The translations under genes and the position numbers were made by a program. DNA of 64,000 nt from Achromobacter marplatensis (GTDB lineage: Bacteria > Pseudomonadota > Gammaproteobacteria > Burkholderiales > Burkholderiaceae_B), in contig NZ_NJIG01000006.1 of assembly GCF_002209535.1 (NCBI RefSeq), positions 248,001 to 312,000 on the forward strand, written 5' to 3'. Shown here piece by piece: positions 49,277 through 57,817 of the stretch. The notes under the pieces are model-generated. The model did not search any database. It saw only the letters and a program-made list of their open reading frames with translations, and was not told where the DNA came from. Positions within the stretch are counted from its first letter, which is position 1. Each line of letters starts with the position of its first letter.

Positions 49277-51757
49277 ATGCGCCGCACGCCCATTGCCGGG
49301 CGCGCAATCCCCTCCGTCGAACCGAAACAGCAGGTATTCGTGACCCATCCCGCAAGCAGTCATTCCACCGCGGCGACGCGCCGCGCAGGCGCGGCACCGC
49401 GCTTCATGCTTTCCTCCCTGATGCTGGCCCTGGGCCTGGCGCTTGCCGGCGCCCCGGATGCCGTGCGCGCCCAGTCCGGCGCCGTGTCGGTCGACATTGC
49501 CGCGCAGCCGCTGGGCGACGCGCTGATGCAATGGGCCGCCCAGACCAAGGTGCGCGTGTTCTATGCGCCCGACGTGGTGGCGGGCCTGAACGCGCGCGGC
49601 CTGCGGGGCAGCCTGGCGCCCGAAGACGCGTTGCGGACCCTGTTGCAGGGCACGGGCGTGGCCTACCGCTGGCAGGGCGACAGTATCATCCTGACGCGCG
49701 ACGGCGGCGTGACGAGCTTGGCGCCGGTGACGGTGATGGGCAGTGCGGATCCGGCGGTTACCGAAGGCACCGGTTCCTACACCACGCCGGCCACGTCGGC
49801 TGCCACCGGCTTGACCCTGTCGCTGCGCGAGACGCCGCAGTCCGTCAGCGTCGTGACGCGTCAACGTATTGACGACCAGAACCTGCGTTCGCTGGACGAG
49901 GTGATGGGCAACGTCGTGGGCGTGCAGGTGGTCAGCGAAGACACCGACCGCACCGACTTCTGGTCGCGCGGGTTCTATATCGACAGCTTGCAGTACGACG
50001 GCGTGCCGACCACCATTGGCCTGTCGATGTATGGCGAATCCGACAACGACTCGTTCATCTACGACCGCATTGAAGTGGTGCGCGGCGCCACTGGCCTGAT
50101 GAGCGGCGCGGGCAACCCGGGCGCGTCGATCAACCTGGTGCGCAAGCACGCCAACAGCAAGGAATTCACGGGTTCGGTCAGCGCGGGCTTCGGCTCGTGG
50201 AACCAGTACCGCGGCACCGTGGACATGTCCACGCCGTTGAACGAGGAAGGCACCGTGCGCGCGCGGATGGTGGCGCTTTACCAGGGCCGCGATTCCTATA
50301 TCGACCTTTACCACGCGAACAAGAAGGTCTTCTATGGCGTGATCGACGCGGACCTGACACCGAACACGCGGCTGAGCGTGGGGGCGGACTATCAGGACAA
50401 GCGGCCGCGCGGTTCCACCTGGGGCAGCCTGCCTGTCGTGTTCAGCGACGGCACGGCCACCGATTGGCGCCGGTCCAAGACCACGGCGGCGGACTGGACC
50501 TATTGGCACACGACCAACCAGACGATGTTCGCCACGCTGGAACACCGCTTCGAGAACGATTGGGAAGTCCGCGCGGACTGGTCCCAGCGCAAGAGCGAGT
50601 ATGACGCCAAGCTGCTGTACCTGTATGGCAGCCTGGACCGCGAGACCGGCACGGGCCTGCGCGCGCTGCCGGGCTACTGGAATTCCTACGCGCAGCAGAC
50701 GTCGCTGGACGTGCAGGCCAAGGGGCCGTTCACGCTGCTGGGCCGCAAGCACGAGGTCGTGGTGGGTGCCATGCGCAGCCGGTACGGCGAAGACTTCTAT
50801 CGCTACGGGTTTGAAAGCGCTTCGCTGGCCAGCACCGGCAACTTCTATCAGTGGGACGGATCGTTTGCGCAGCCCACCTGGACGGACGCCAGCCTGCGCG
50901 CGACCGTCACCCATCAGGAAGGCGCATACGGCGCCATCCGCTGGTCGCTGGCCGACGGCCTGACCGCCATTACGGGCGGCCGCTACGCGACCTGGAAATC
51001 CAAGTCGGATACGCGCGACCAGAAGGATTCCCAGTTCATTCCGTACGCCGGCGTGGTGTACGACATCAACGACACCTATTCGGCCTACGTCAGCTACACC
51101 GATATCTTTCAGCCGCAGGACAACCGCGACCGCAACGGCAATTACCTGGATCCGGTGCAGGGCAAGAACTACGAAGTGGGCGTGAAGGGCGAATACCTGG
51201 ATGGCAGGCTGAATACCTCCATCGCGCTGTTCAAGGTCAAGCAAAGCAAGGTCGCCGTGCTGGATGGCGACGCGCTGGTTCCGGGGTCGTTCGAGCAGGC
51301 ATACACCACTGCAGACGGCGTCACCACCAAGGGCGTCGAGCTGGAAGTCAGCGGCCAACTGACCCCGGGCTGGAACGCCTATGCCGGCGGCACTTACTAC
51401 ACCAGCCGCGATGCGCAGGGCGTGTCCGTCAACCCGGAACGTCCGCGCGCCATGGCCAAGTTGTTCACGACCTACCGCTTGCCGGGCGACTTCAGCAAGC
51501 TGACCGTGGGCGGCGGCGTCAACTGGCAGATTTCGACGTATAGCGAAGTCAGCGCGGGCGGCGGCACCGTCACCGCCAAGCAGAAGGCCTATGCTATCTA
51601 CAACCTGATGGCGCGCTACGACTTCAATTCGCGCTTGTCCGCCCAGTTGAACCTGAACAACCTGTTCGACAAGAAGTACTACCTGGGCGGCGTGGCGAAT
51701 CAGGTCTATTACGGCGAACCGCGAAGCGTGTTCGTGAACCTGACCGCGAAGTTCTAA
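49277..51757 (+). CDS. TonB-dependent siderophore receptor with STN domain, cassette 2
   Basis: An 826-residue outer-membrane receptor. The signal peptide runs through LALGLALAGAPDAVRAQ; the STN domain (VSVDIAAQPLGDALMQWAAQ to IILTRDGG) follows, then the plug (TPQSVSVVTRQRIDDQNL, WSRGFYIDSLQYDGVP, VVRGATGLMSGAGNPGASINLVRKH). A barrel then ends NLNNLFDKKYYLGG...SVFVNLTAKF. The SRGFYIDSLQYDGVP wording and the NPGASINLVRK motif resemble FpvA/FoxA-like receptors for pyoverdine or hydroxamates. The ATG at 49277 has AAGGA six bases upstream. The last gene of cassette 2; its end is four bases from the convergent SDR gene. Ligand remains unknown. Confidence 0.92.
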   Translation: MRRTPIAGRAIPSVEPKQQVFVTHPASSHSTAATRRAGAAPRFMLSSLMLALGLALAGAPDAVRAQSGAVSVDIAAQPLGDALMQWAAQTKVRVFYAPDVVAGLNARGLRGSLAPEDALRTLLQGTGVAYRWQGDSIILTRDGGVTSLAPVTVMGSADPAVTEGTGSYTTPATSAATGLTLSLRETPQSVSVVTRQRIDDQNLRSLDEVMGNVVGVQVVSEDTDRTDFWSRGFYIDSLQYDGVPTTIGLSMYGESDNDSFIYDRIEVVRGATGLMSGAGNPGASINLVRKHANSKEFTGSVSAGFGSWNQYRGTVDMSTPLNEEGTVRARMVALYQGRDSYIDLYHANKKVFYGVIDADLTPNTRLSVGADYQDKRPRGSTWGSLPVVFSDGTATDWRRSKTTAADWTYWHTTNQTMFATLEHRFENDWEVRADWSQRKSEYDAKLLYLYGSLDRETGTGLRALPGYWNSYAQQTSLDVQAKGPFTLLGRKHEVVVGAMRSRYGEDFYRYGFESASLASTGNFYQWDGSFAQPTWTDASLRATVTHQEGAYGAIRWSLADGLTAITGGRYATWKSKSDTRDQKDSQFIPYAGVVYDINDTYSAYVSYTDIFQPQDNRDRNGNYLDPVQGKNYEVGVKGEYLDGRLNTSIALFKVKQSKVAVLDGDALVPGSFEQAYTTADGVTTKGVELEVSGQLTPGWNAYAGGTYYTSRDAQGVSVNPERPRAMAKLFTTYRLPGDFSKLTVGGGVNWQISTYSEVSAGGGTVTAKQKAYAIYNLMARYDFNSRLSAQLNLNNLFDKKYYLGGVANQVYYGEPRSVFVNLTAKF

Positions 51758-51761
51758 GGCG

Positions 51762-52496
51762 TCAGGCCTGCTGGCGGGTGGCCGCCAGCACGATCTCGCG
51801 GATGCAGACGCCGTCCGGCTGCGCGTAGGCGTAGTGGACGGCGTTGGCCACGTCTTCGGCGGCCAGCACTTTGCCACCCATGTCCGCCTTCCAGGCTTCA
51901 TAGCCCGTCTTGATGCTCTCGTCGGTGGTATGGCCGAGCAGCTCGGTTTCCACTGCGCCCGGGGCGATGGTGACCACGCGCACGTTGTGGGCCGACAGTT
52001 CTTCACGCAGGTTTTCCGACAACCCGTGCACCGCGAACTTGGTGCCCACATAGGCCACGTGGTTGGGGAAGGTCTTGCGGCCCGCCACCGAACCGATGTT
52101 GATGATGGTGCCGCGCTTGCGTTCGGCCATGCCGGCCGCCACGGCGTGCACGCCGTTCAGCACGCCCTTGATGTTCACGTCCAGCATGCGGCTCCATTCC
52201 TCCGGGTCCTGGCGCGTGATGTCGCCCAGCAGCATGACGCCCGCATTGTTGACGATGGCATCCGCGGGGCCGAAACGCGCCTCGGCTTCCTGTACGGCAG
52301 CGGCCAGCGCCTGGCGATCGGTCACGTCGACCGAACGCGTCAGCGTGTGGGGCAGGTTCAACGCCTGCATCGGTTCCAGCCGGCGGGCCAGCAGCAGCAG
52401 CGGGTGGCCGTGAGCCGAGAAGAGGCGAGCGGTGGCCAGTCCGATGCCGGAACTGGCGCCGGTGATGATGACGAGCGGTTTGGTGGGGGGGGTCAT
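51762..52496 (-). CDS. Short-chain dehydrogenase/reductase
   Basis: A 244-residue classical SDR. The NAD(P)-binding motif is VIITGASSGIGLATARLF, followed by the NNAGV motif (IVNNAGVMLLGDI). The catalytic set is present: Ser in IINIGSVAGRKTF, and Tyr and Lys in HVAYVGTKFAVHG. Basic residue RR after the second strand (LLLARRLE) suggests NADPH preference. The reaction and substrate are unknown; wording is near YdfG-like serine dehydrogenases and general oxidoreductases. It is divergent from a LysR regulator, with 112 bp between starts, which probably controls it. Confidence 0.93.
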   Translation of the reverse strand: MTPPTKPLVIITGASSGIGLATARLFSAHGHPLLLLARRLEPMQALNLPHTLTRSVDVTDRQALAAAVQEAEARFGPADAIVNNAGVMLLGDITRQDPEEWSRMLDVNIKGVLNGVHAVAAGMAERKRGTIINIGSVAGRKTFPNHVAYVGTKFAVHGLSENLREELSAHNVRVVTIAPGAVETELLGHTTDESIKTGYEAWKADMGGKVLAAEDVANAVHYAYAQPDGVCIREIVLAATRQQA

Positions 52497-52608
52497 GGTG
52501 GGGCTCCAGGTATTGGTTTTCTGTATGCGAAAGGGTTGGAAATCATTCTAGGGCGGGACGCTCCGCCTGAAAAATGGTTTATTCTTTTCGCAGCAATCGG
52601 GAAAACTT

Positions 52609-53421
52609 ATGGATAGCCGTCAACTCAAAGCCTTCGTCGCCGTCTTCGAAGAACGCAACATCACGGGCGCCGCGCGGCGGTTGCATCTCAGCCAGCCGGC
52701 CTTGTCGGGCACCATCAAGAGCCTGGAAGACCTGTTGGGCACGCAACTGTTCGAACGGCAGGCGCGCGGCGTGTCGGTCACGGAAGACGCGCGCATCCTG
52801 TACCCGCAGGCGCGCCGCCTCCTGTCGCAAACGGAATCCATGACGCAGCAGTTCCGGCAGGGTGCGAATGCGGCGGAAATCGAGATCGGCGTCGAAGCCG
52901 ACATCGCCGGCGAGGACGTAGCCGCCTTCGTGCAGGCAGCACGGCAGGCGGTGCCGGCCTTGTTCGTGAAGCTCTCGGAAGGATGCGTGGGCGATGCGCG
53001 CCTGTCGACGGAAGACGAGCGCTGCGAAGACGAGTTGTTCCTGACGCTGTCCATCGACCCCTACGTGCTGGCCGTGCCGGAAGGCAGCGCCGGCGATGCC
53101 GCGCTGCCGTGGATCATGTGCCCGTCTCATCCGACCCATCAACGCCTGCTGCCGTACTACGGCGCAGCGGCCAGCGCGCCGGCCGCGCATGCCGGGTCCT
53201 TGCGCCTGGCGCTGGAGTTGGCCGCGGCAGGCGTGGGCGCCTGCGTGGCGCCCGAGTCCCTGGTGCGGCGCCAGGCGGGCGTTGCCGGCCGGCCCATCGG
53301 CGAACTGGAGATGTTTCGCCGCGTGGGCCTGTGCTACGCAGTCCAGGCGCTGGACAAGCCCGTGCTGGCCACGCTGGTCGAGGCGTTGCGGGCGCGCGCG
53401 CCCCAGGCCGAGCCTGTTTAG
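52609..53421 (+). CDS. LysR-family transcriptional regulator
   Basis: A 270-residue LysR-type regulator, somewhat shorter than the usual 295-310 residues. The winged helix is clear: MDSRQLKAFVAVFEERNITG at the start, then AARRLHLSQPALSGTIKSLE. The sensor domain is reduced in its second half, as if a strand-helix unit were missing (LDKPVLATLVEALRARAPQ ends it). It lies divergent from the SDR gene and is the likely regulator of it. Its stop overlaps the 3' end of a receptor relic on the other strand, so the C-terminus may have been reshaped by a past rearrangement; that is inference. Confidence 0.85.
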   Translation: MDSRQLKAFVAVFEERNITGAARRLHLSQPALSGTIKSLEDLLGTQLFERQARGVSVTEDARILYPQARRLLSQTESMTQQFRQGANAAEIEIGVEADIAGEDVAAFVQAARQAVPALFVKLSEGCVGDARLSTEDERCEDELFLTLSIDPYVLAVPEGSAGDAALPWIMCPSHPTHQRLLPYYGAAASAPAAHAGSLRLALELAAAGVGACVAPESLVRRQAGVAGRPIGELEMFRRVGLCYAVQALDKPVLATLVEALRARAPQAEPV

Positions 53422-53548
53422 AACTCGAACTGCGCCGACAGCGATACCGAGCGCGGGCTGCCCATGTTCAGCCAACCGCCGCTGACGCCGGCGGCCGATG
53501 CCTAATAGCGCTTGTCGAACACGTTGTCCGCGCCCACACGCAAGGTAA
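53418..53548 (-). pseudogene. Relic 3' end of a TonB-dependent receptor
   Basis: On the minus strand this stretch translates as ITLRVGADNVFDKRY, a TAG stop, then ASAAGVSGGWLNMGSPRSVSL ending SAQFEF and a TAA. NVFDKRYW...SVSL...F is the C-terminal end of siderophore receptors, and the TAG stands where TGG (Trp) is expected. Upstream of ITLRV the similarity ends at once, so the first several hundred codons are gone. It sits directly before the Fur-like site of cassette 3 and overlaps the LysR stop. It is a non-functional fragment. Confidence 0.85.
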
Positions 53549-53607
53549 TGCAGTCGCTCCTCATGCTGCTCCCCCAATACGAATTCGTGGTTCTTGTAAA
53601 CGGATCG

Positions 53608-53638
53608 AAGATAATTATAATTGCGAATCATTTTCATT
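53608..53638 (+). promoter_or_regulatory. Fur-box-like sites before sigma gene 3
   Basis: AAGATAATTATAATTGCGA overlaps AATTGCGAATCATTTTCAT, together giving several GATAAT-like hexamers in tandem. The pair lies 40 bp before the sigma-factor start. Confidence 0.7.
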
Positions 53639-53677
53639 GTGTGTGGACATCTGGCGGCGACGCCGGGGCGCAACGTC

Positions 53678-54187
53678 ATGCCTTCCTCTTCATTCGCCCC
53701 TCGCGCCGAGGTGCAAACCGTCTATCTGGCCCATCACCAATGGTTGCGGGGCATGCTGCAGCGCAAGCTGGGCAATGCGTCCGATGCGGCCGACGTGGCG
53801 CACGACACCTTTGAACGACTGATCCGGGCCAACGTCCGCGAGCCGCTGAGCGAACCGCGCGCTTACCTGCGCACGATCGCCACGCGGCTACTGATCGGCC
53901 GTGCGCGGCGGGCGGCGCTGGAGACGGCCTATGCCGAATCGCTGGCGTTGCAGCCGGTGGCGGTGGAGCCGTCGGTGGAGGCGCGCGCCTTGATCCTGGA
54001 AGCGCTGGAACAGGTTTGCGAATTGCTCGACAGCCTGCCCATGGCAAGCCGCCGCATCTTCCTGATGGCGCAGATCGACGGCCTGTCCTACGCCGAGATC
54101 GGCCAGCAACTGGGCCTCACGCCCAACGCGGTGCAGAAGTCGCTGGCCCGGGCGCTGGTGCATTGCTACACGGCTGTCTACGGGTGA
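53678..54187 (+). CDS. FecI-like ECF sigma factor, cassette 3
   Basis: A 169-residue ECF sigma factor of the FecI group. Region 2 includes VQTVYLAHHQWLRGMLQRKL and DAADVAHDTFERLI, the wording of FecI itself (HDTFLR.); region 4 includes LPMASRRIFLMAQIDGLSYAEIGQQLGLTPNAVQKSLARAL. Its closest relative in the window is the sigma factor of cassette 4, sharing YxxHHxWLxxxLxxKLGNxxDAADxAHDTF. The TGA overlaps the FecR GTG start. The ATG at 53678 begins the conserved part; upstream in-frame codons from 53621 overlap the Fur-like sites and are unlikely to be translated. Confidence 0.9.
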   Translation: MPSSSFAPRAEVQTVYLAHHQWLRGMLQRKLGNASDAADVAHDTFERLIRANVREPLSEPRAYLRTIATRLLIGRARRAALETAYAESLALQPVAVEPSVEARALILEALEQVCELLDSLPMASRRIFLMAQIDGLSYAEIGQQLGLTPNAVQKSLARALVHCYTAVYG

Positions 54188-55203
54188 GCCGCGGCCTGAT
54201 GGACAGCGCCAAATTGCTGCGCCCGCATGCCCCGGACGCCGGGCGGATCGACCCCAAGGTCATTCGCCAGGCCGCCGACTGGTGGGCGCGCCTGCGCGAG
54301 GACGCGACGGATGCCGACCGCGCGGGCTTCGAACGCTGGCGCCAGGCACAGCCCGCGCATGAACTGGCCTGGCAGCGCATGAGCGCGCTGACGCGCGATG
54401 TCGCCCTGGGCGTGGCCGAGGTCGGCAACGGCGTGGCCGCGCGCACCTTGCGGCAGGCGCCGCTGATCCAGTCGCGCCGCAATGCGATCCGCTGGATGGT
54501 GTCGGCCGCCGGACTGGGCCTGGGGGCGTGGGCGGTGGGCGAACGCGGTGCGATCCGCCGCCTGACCGCGGACCTGCGCACCGGCACCGGCGAACGCCGG
54601 GCGCTGACCTTGCCGGACGGGACGCTGCTGGAACTGAACACCGGCAGCGCCGTCGACTTGCGCTATACCGCCAGCCAGCGGGAATTGGTGCTGCTGGAAG
54701 GCGAGATCCTGGTGACCACCGCGCAGGACAAGCAAGGCCGGCCCTTTACCGTGCGCACCCGCAGCGGCGTACTGACGCCGGTGGGCACGCGCTTCCTGGT
54801 GCGTGACCTGGATGGGGGCCGCAGCTTGCGGGTGGCCGTCTTGGAGGGCGCGGTGGATGTGCGGGGCCTGGACCCCGCCGACGCGCCGCGCCGCGTGGCG
54901 GCCGGCGAACAGGCCGACTATTCGGCCGGGGGCGGCTTTGTTTCCGGTCCGCTTGAACCTGCGACGTCCGCCTGGCTGACCGGGATGCTGATCGCCGATG
55001 AACTGCCCCTGTCGGATTTCCTGCGCGAACTGGGGCGCTATCGTCCCGGCGTCTTGAGCTGTTCCGATGCGGCGGGCGCCTTGCGGGTGGTGGGCGCGTT
55101 CCCGCTGGCCGATAGCGACAAGGTACTGGCCATGCTGCAGGAAGTGCTGCCCGTGCGGGTGCGCCACTACACCCGTTATTGGGTCACGGTGGGGCTGGCC
55201 TGA
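54184..55203 (+). CDS. FecR-like anti-sigma regulator, cassette 3
   Basis: A 339-residue transducer. The cytoplasmic N-domain has VIRQAADWWARLREDATDADRAGFERWRQAQPAHELAWQRM in family order; a membrane segment (RWMVSAAGLGLGAWAVG) follows SRRNAI, a twin-arginine-like context. The periplasmic domain reads RTGTGERRALTLPDGTLLELNTGSAVDLRY and GVLTPVGTRFLVRD. The start is most likely GTG at 54184, overlapping the sigma stop (GTGA); an ATG at 54199 would shorten it by five residues. It passes receptor occupancy to the sigma factor. The receptor begins 138 bp further on, beyond a GTTACAAA-type motif and a hairpin. Confidence 0.88.
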   Translation: MSRGLMDSAKLLRPHAPDAGRIDPKVIRQAADWWARLREDATDADRAGFERWRQAQPAHELAWQRMSALTRDVALGVAEVGNGVAARTLRQAPLIQSRRNAIRWMVSAAGLGLGAWAVGERGAIRRLTADLRTGTGERRALTLPDGTLLELNTGSAVDLRYTASQRELVLLEGEILVTTAQDKQGRPFTVRTRSGVLTPVGTRFLVRDLDGGRSLRVAVLEGAVDVRGLDPADAPRRVAAGEQADYSAGGGFVSGPLEPATSAWLTGMLIADELPLSDFLRELGRYRPGVLSCSDAAGALRVVGAFPLADSDKVLAMLQEVLPVRVRHYTRYWVTVGLA

Positions 55204-55227
55204 GCGGGGAACCGGAACCCTTCTCAT

Positions 55228-55239
55228 TTAATTTGTAAC
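55228..55239 (-). promoter_or_regulatory. Reverse GTTACAAANTAA motif before receptor 3
   Basis: On the minus strand this reads GTTACAAATTAA, the same 12-base pattern found on the plus strand before receptors 2 and 4. It lies 24 bp after the fecR stop. Confidence 0.3.
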
Positions 55240-55281
55240 CGCAACGGCGTAAATCCCGACCTCGCGCTTCATGTAAGGAAA

Positions 55282-55311
55282 GCAGCCCGGACGATCCCCC
55301 GCCCGGGCTGC
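55282..55311 (+). promoter_or_regulatory. Hairpin in the leader of receptor 3
   Basis: GCAGCCCGG and CCGGGCTGC form a nine-base perfect stem with a 12-base loop, 30 bp before the receptor start. There is no T tract, so it may affect message stability or translation rather than ending transcription. Confidence 0.35.
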
Positions 55312-55341
55312 GCCATCCTTCAAGAGCCAGGGAATCCCTTC

Positions 55342-57804
55342 ATGTCTTCTCGTCCTGCCCGCGCCGCGGTCCTTGCCCGCTTCACTTTGCCTCGCACCCG
55401 TCTGAGCGCCGCGCTGCGCCTTGCGCTGCCCGCCGTCATGCTTGCCGCGCCGTGGCCCTCGGCTGTGTACGCCCAGGCGACGACCGGCCAGCGGGCAGTG
55501 GCGTTCAGCATTCCGGCAGGCCCGCTCAGCGCGGCGCTGGGGGCGTTCGGGGTGCAGGCCGGCGTCATGGTGGCCTCCGATCCCGCGTTGACGGCCAGCG
55601 CCCGGACGGATGGGGTGGCGGGCACGTACGCGGTGGACGCGGCGCTTGAGCGGTTGCTGGCGGGCACGGGCTTGCAGGCGGTGGCGCGGCCCGAGGGCGG
55701 CTTCCGCTTGCGGCAAGCCGCCGCGCCGGGACAGGCCGCCACGCTTGCGCCCGTGACCGTGACGGGCAGCTACAACGCCACCACGGATGGCACGGCGTCG
55801 TACACGTCGCCCGCCGTCACCATCGGCAAGACCACCCAGGCCTTAAAGGACATCCCGCAATCCATCACCGTGCTGACCCGGCAGCGCATGGATGACCAGG
55901 ACATGACGAGCCTGCCCGACGCCATCAACAATACGGCCGGCATGGTGGGCGTGCAGGGTGTGGGGCCGGGCGTGGCCATCAACGCCCGGGGCTTCCCGGT
56001 GGATTTGCTGCAGTACGACGGCGTGGCGCTGCTGCGCAACAGCTACAGCCTGGGCAACTGGGAGCAGGATTCGCTGGTGTTCTACGACCGCGTGGAAATC
56101 CTGCGCGGGGCGGCGGGCCTGCTGCAAGGGGCGGGCAGCCCGGGCGGCGCGATCAACCTGGTGCGCAAGCGTGGCGGGGCGGAGCCGTCGGTGGTCATCA
56201 CCGGCAAGGCCGGGTCGTGGGACCACTATGGCCTGCAGCTGGACGCCGGCGGCCCCTTGAACGCGGCGGGCACCTTGCGCGGCCGCGTGGTGGTGGATGA
56301 AGACCAGAGCCATTCCGCCATCGACTACGTGTGGGACAAGACGCGCAATCTGTATGCCGCCCTGGACTATGACGTTACCGAGAACACCACGGTGGGCATC
56401 GGCATCAGCAACCGCTACAGCCGTTCACGGCCGATGTTCGTGGGCTATCCCCGCTACGAGGACGGCGGCGACATCGATCTGCCGCGCTCGACGTTTACCG
56501 GGTCCACGTGGAACCGGGCGAAGAACGACCAGACCATCTTCAATGCCGACGTGACCCACCGCTTCAACGACGCGTGGCGATTCCGGCTGGCGGGTGTCGC
56601 CATGAACGAGAAGAACACCACCGTGCACCAACGCGCGGTCGGCCCGATCCTGCCGGACGGAAGCGGGCTGGACTACGGCAATTTCGGCGTGGACTTCAAG
56701 AGCAAGCAGCGCGGGCTGGACATGTCGGTCAACGGCAACTTCACCGCGCTGGGCATGGAGCAGGAAGTGGTGGTGGGCGCCAGCTATTCCAAGCTGACCA
56801 CGGCCGACCGTTACACGCGCGCCTGGGAGTCCGGCGGCAATGTGTTCGACATCGATCACCATCGCCCGTGGCAGGACATCGACAGCATCGCCGCGACTAG
56901 CGGCTATGACTCGCGCAGCAGCTACGATATCCGCCAGAAAGGCCTCTACGGCACGTGGCGCGTCAAACCCATCGAGTCGCTGGCGCTTATAGGCGGCGGA
57001 CGCGTCGGCTGGTTCGACTACGGCTATTCCAGCGGTGGCACCACCACCACGTCGACGACGTCGGGCAAGTTCATCCCCTACGTCGGCCTGGTCTATTCGC
57101 TGACCGACAACTGGTCTGCCTACACCAGCTACACCACCGTGTTCGAACCCCAGACCGAACGCAGCCTGGACGGCAGCCTGCTCAAGCCCATCGAAGGCAA
57201 CAACTACGAAGTGGGTGTGAAGGGCGAACTGATGGACGGCCGCGTCAACACGTCCGTTGCGCTGTTCCGCTACGACCACAAGAACCGCGCGGTCAACGAC
57301 TACGATGCCGGTTTCGCGTGCGATGGCTGGTATTGCTCGCGCGCGTCAGGCAAGGTGCGCAGCCAGGGCCTGGAAGCCGAGATCTCGGGCGAAGTGGTCA
57401 AGGGCCTGGAGCTGTACGCCGGCTACACCTACAACACCACCAAGTACCTGTCGGACCCCGACAACCAGGGCGCGGTCTTCAATACCTGGACGCCCAAGCA
57501 CATGCTGCGCCTGTGGGCCAACTACAAGCTGCCGGGCATGATGAACCGCGTCAGCGTGGGCGCGGGCGTGAACACGCAGACCGACACGATCAGTTCGGAC
57601 CGCGAGTTCAAGTTGGCCGGGTTCACCGTCTGGAACGCGCGCGTTGGGTACCAGGCCACGTCGGAGCTGAGCTTCGCCTTGAACCTGAACAACGTGTTCG
57701 ACAAGAAGTACTACGTGCCTTCCTACAACACGGTGTCCGGCAACAACTACTACGGCGAGCCGCGCAATGTGATGTTGACGGTGCGCTACGAGCCCAAGCT
57801 ATAA
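55342..57804 (+). CDS. TonB-dependent siderophore receptor with STN domain, cassette 3
   Basis: An 820-residue outer-membrane receptor. The signal peptide ends AVYAQ. The STN domain (VAFSIPAGPLSAALGAFGVQAGV to FRLRQAAAPG) leads to a TonB box and plug (IPQSITVLTRQRMDDQDM, NARGFPVDLLQYDGVAL, ILRGAAGLLQGAGSPGGAINLVRKR). The barrel closes NLNNVFDKKYYVPSYNTVSG then VMLTVRYEPKL. The plug wording NARGFPVDLLQYDGV is close to that of receptor 2 (SRGFYIDSLQYDGVP). It should import a ferric siderophore and signal its presence to the FecR protein encoded upstream. Its end converges with the hybrid kinase gene with 13 bp between. Confidence 0.92.
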   Translation: MSSRPARAAVLARFTLPRTRLSAALRLALPAVMLAAPWPSAVYAQATTGQRAVAFSIPAGPLSAALGAFGVQAGVMVASDPALTASARTDGVAGTYAVDAALERLLAGTGLQAVARPEGGFRLRQAAAPGQAATLAPVTVTGSYNATTDGTASYTSPAVTIGKTTQALKDIPQSITVLTRQRMDDQDMTSLPDAINNTAGMVGVQGVGPGVAINARGFPVDLLQYDGVALLRNSYSLGNWEQDSLVFYDRVEILRGAAGLLQGAGSPGGAINLVRKRGGAEPSVVITGKAGSWDHYGLQLDAGGPLNAAGTLRGRVVVDEDQSHSAIDYVWDKTRNLYAALDYDVTENTTVGIGISNRYSRSRPMFVGYPRYEDGGDIDLPRSTFTGSTWNRAKNDQTIFNADVTHRFNDAWRFRLAGVAMNEKNTTVHQRAVGPILPDGSGLDYGNFGVDFKSKQRGLDMSVNGNFTALGMEQEVVVGASYSKLTTADRYTRAWESGGNVFDIDHHRPWQDIDSIAATSGYDSRSSYDIRQKGLYGTWRVKPIESLALIGGGRVGWFDYGYSSGGTTTTSTTSGKFIPYVGLVYSLTDNWSAYTSYTTVFEPQTERSLDGSLLKPIEGNNYEVGVKGELMDGRVNTSVALFRYDHKNRAVNDYDAGFACDGWYCSRASGKVRSQGLEAEISGEVVKGLELYAGYTYNTTKYLSDPDNQGAVFNTWTPKHMLRLWANYKLPGMMNRVSVGAGVNTQTDTISSDREFKLAGFTVWNARVGYQATSELSFALNLNNVFDKKYYVPSYNTVSGNNYYGEPRNVMLTVRYEPKL

Positions 57805-57817
57805 GGGCCTGCGCGGC

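Noticed and set aside
49241..52051. A very long open frame on the minus strand opposite receptor 2 (936 codons)
   Set aside because: It runs antisense through the receptor gene; GC-rich third positions keep the opposite frame open. Its translation has no recognisable domain except where it runs into the SDR gene in another frame.
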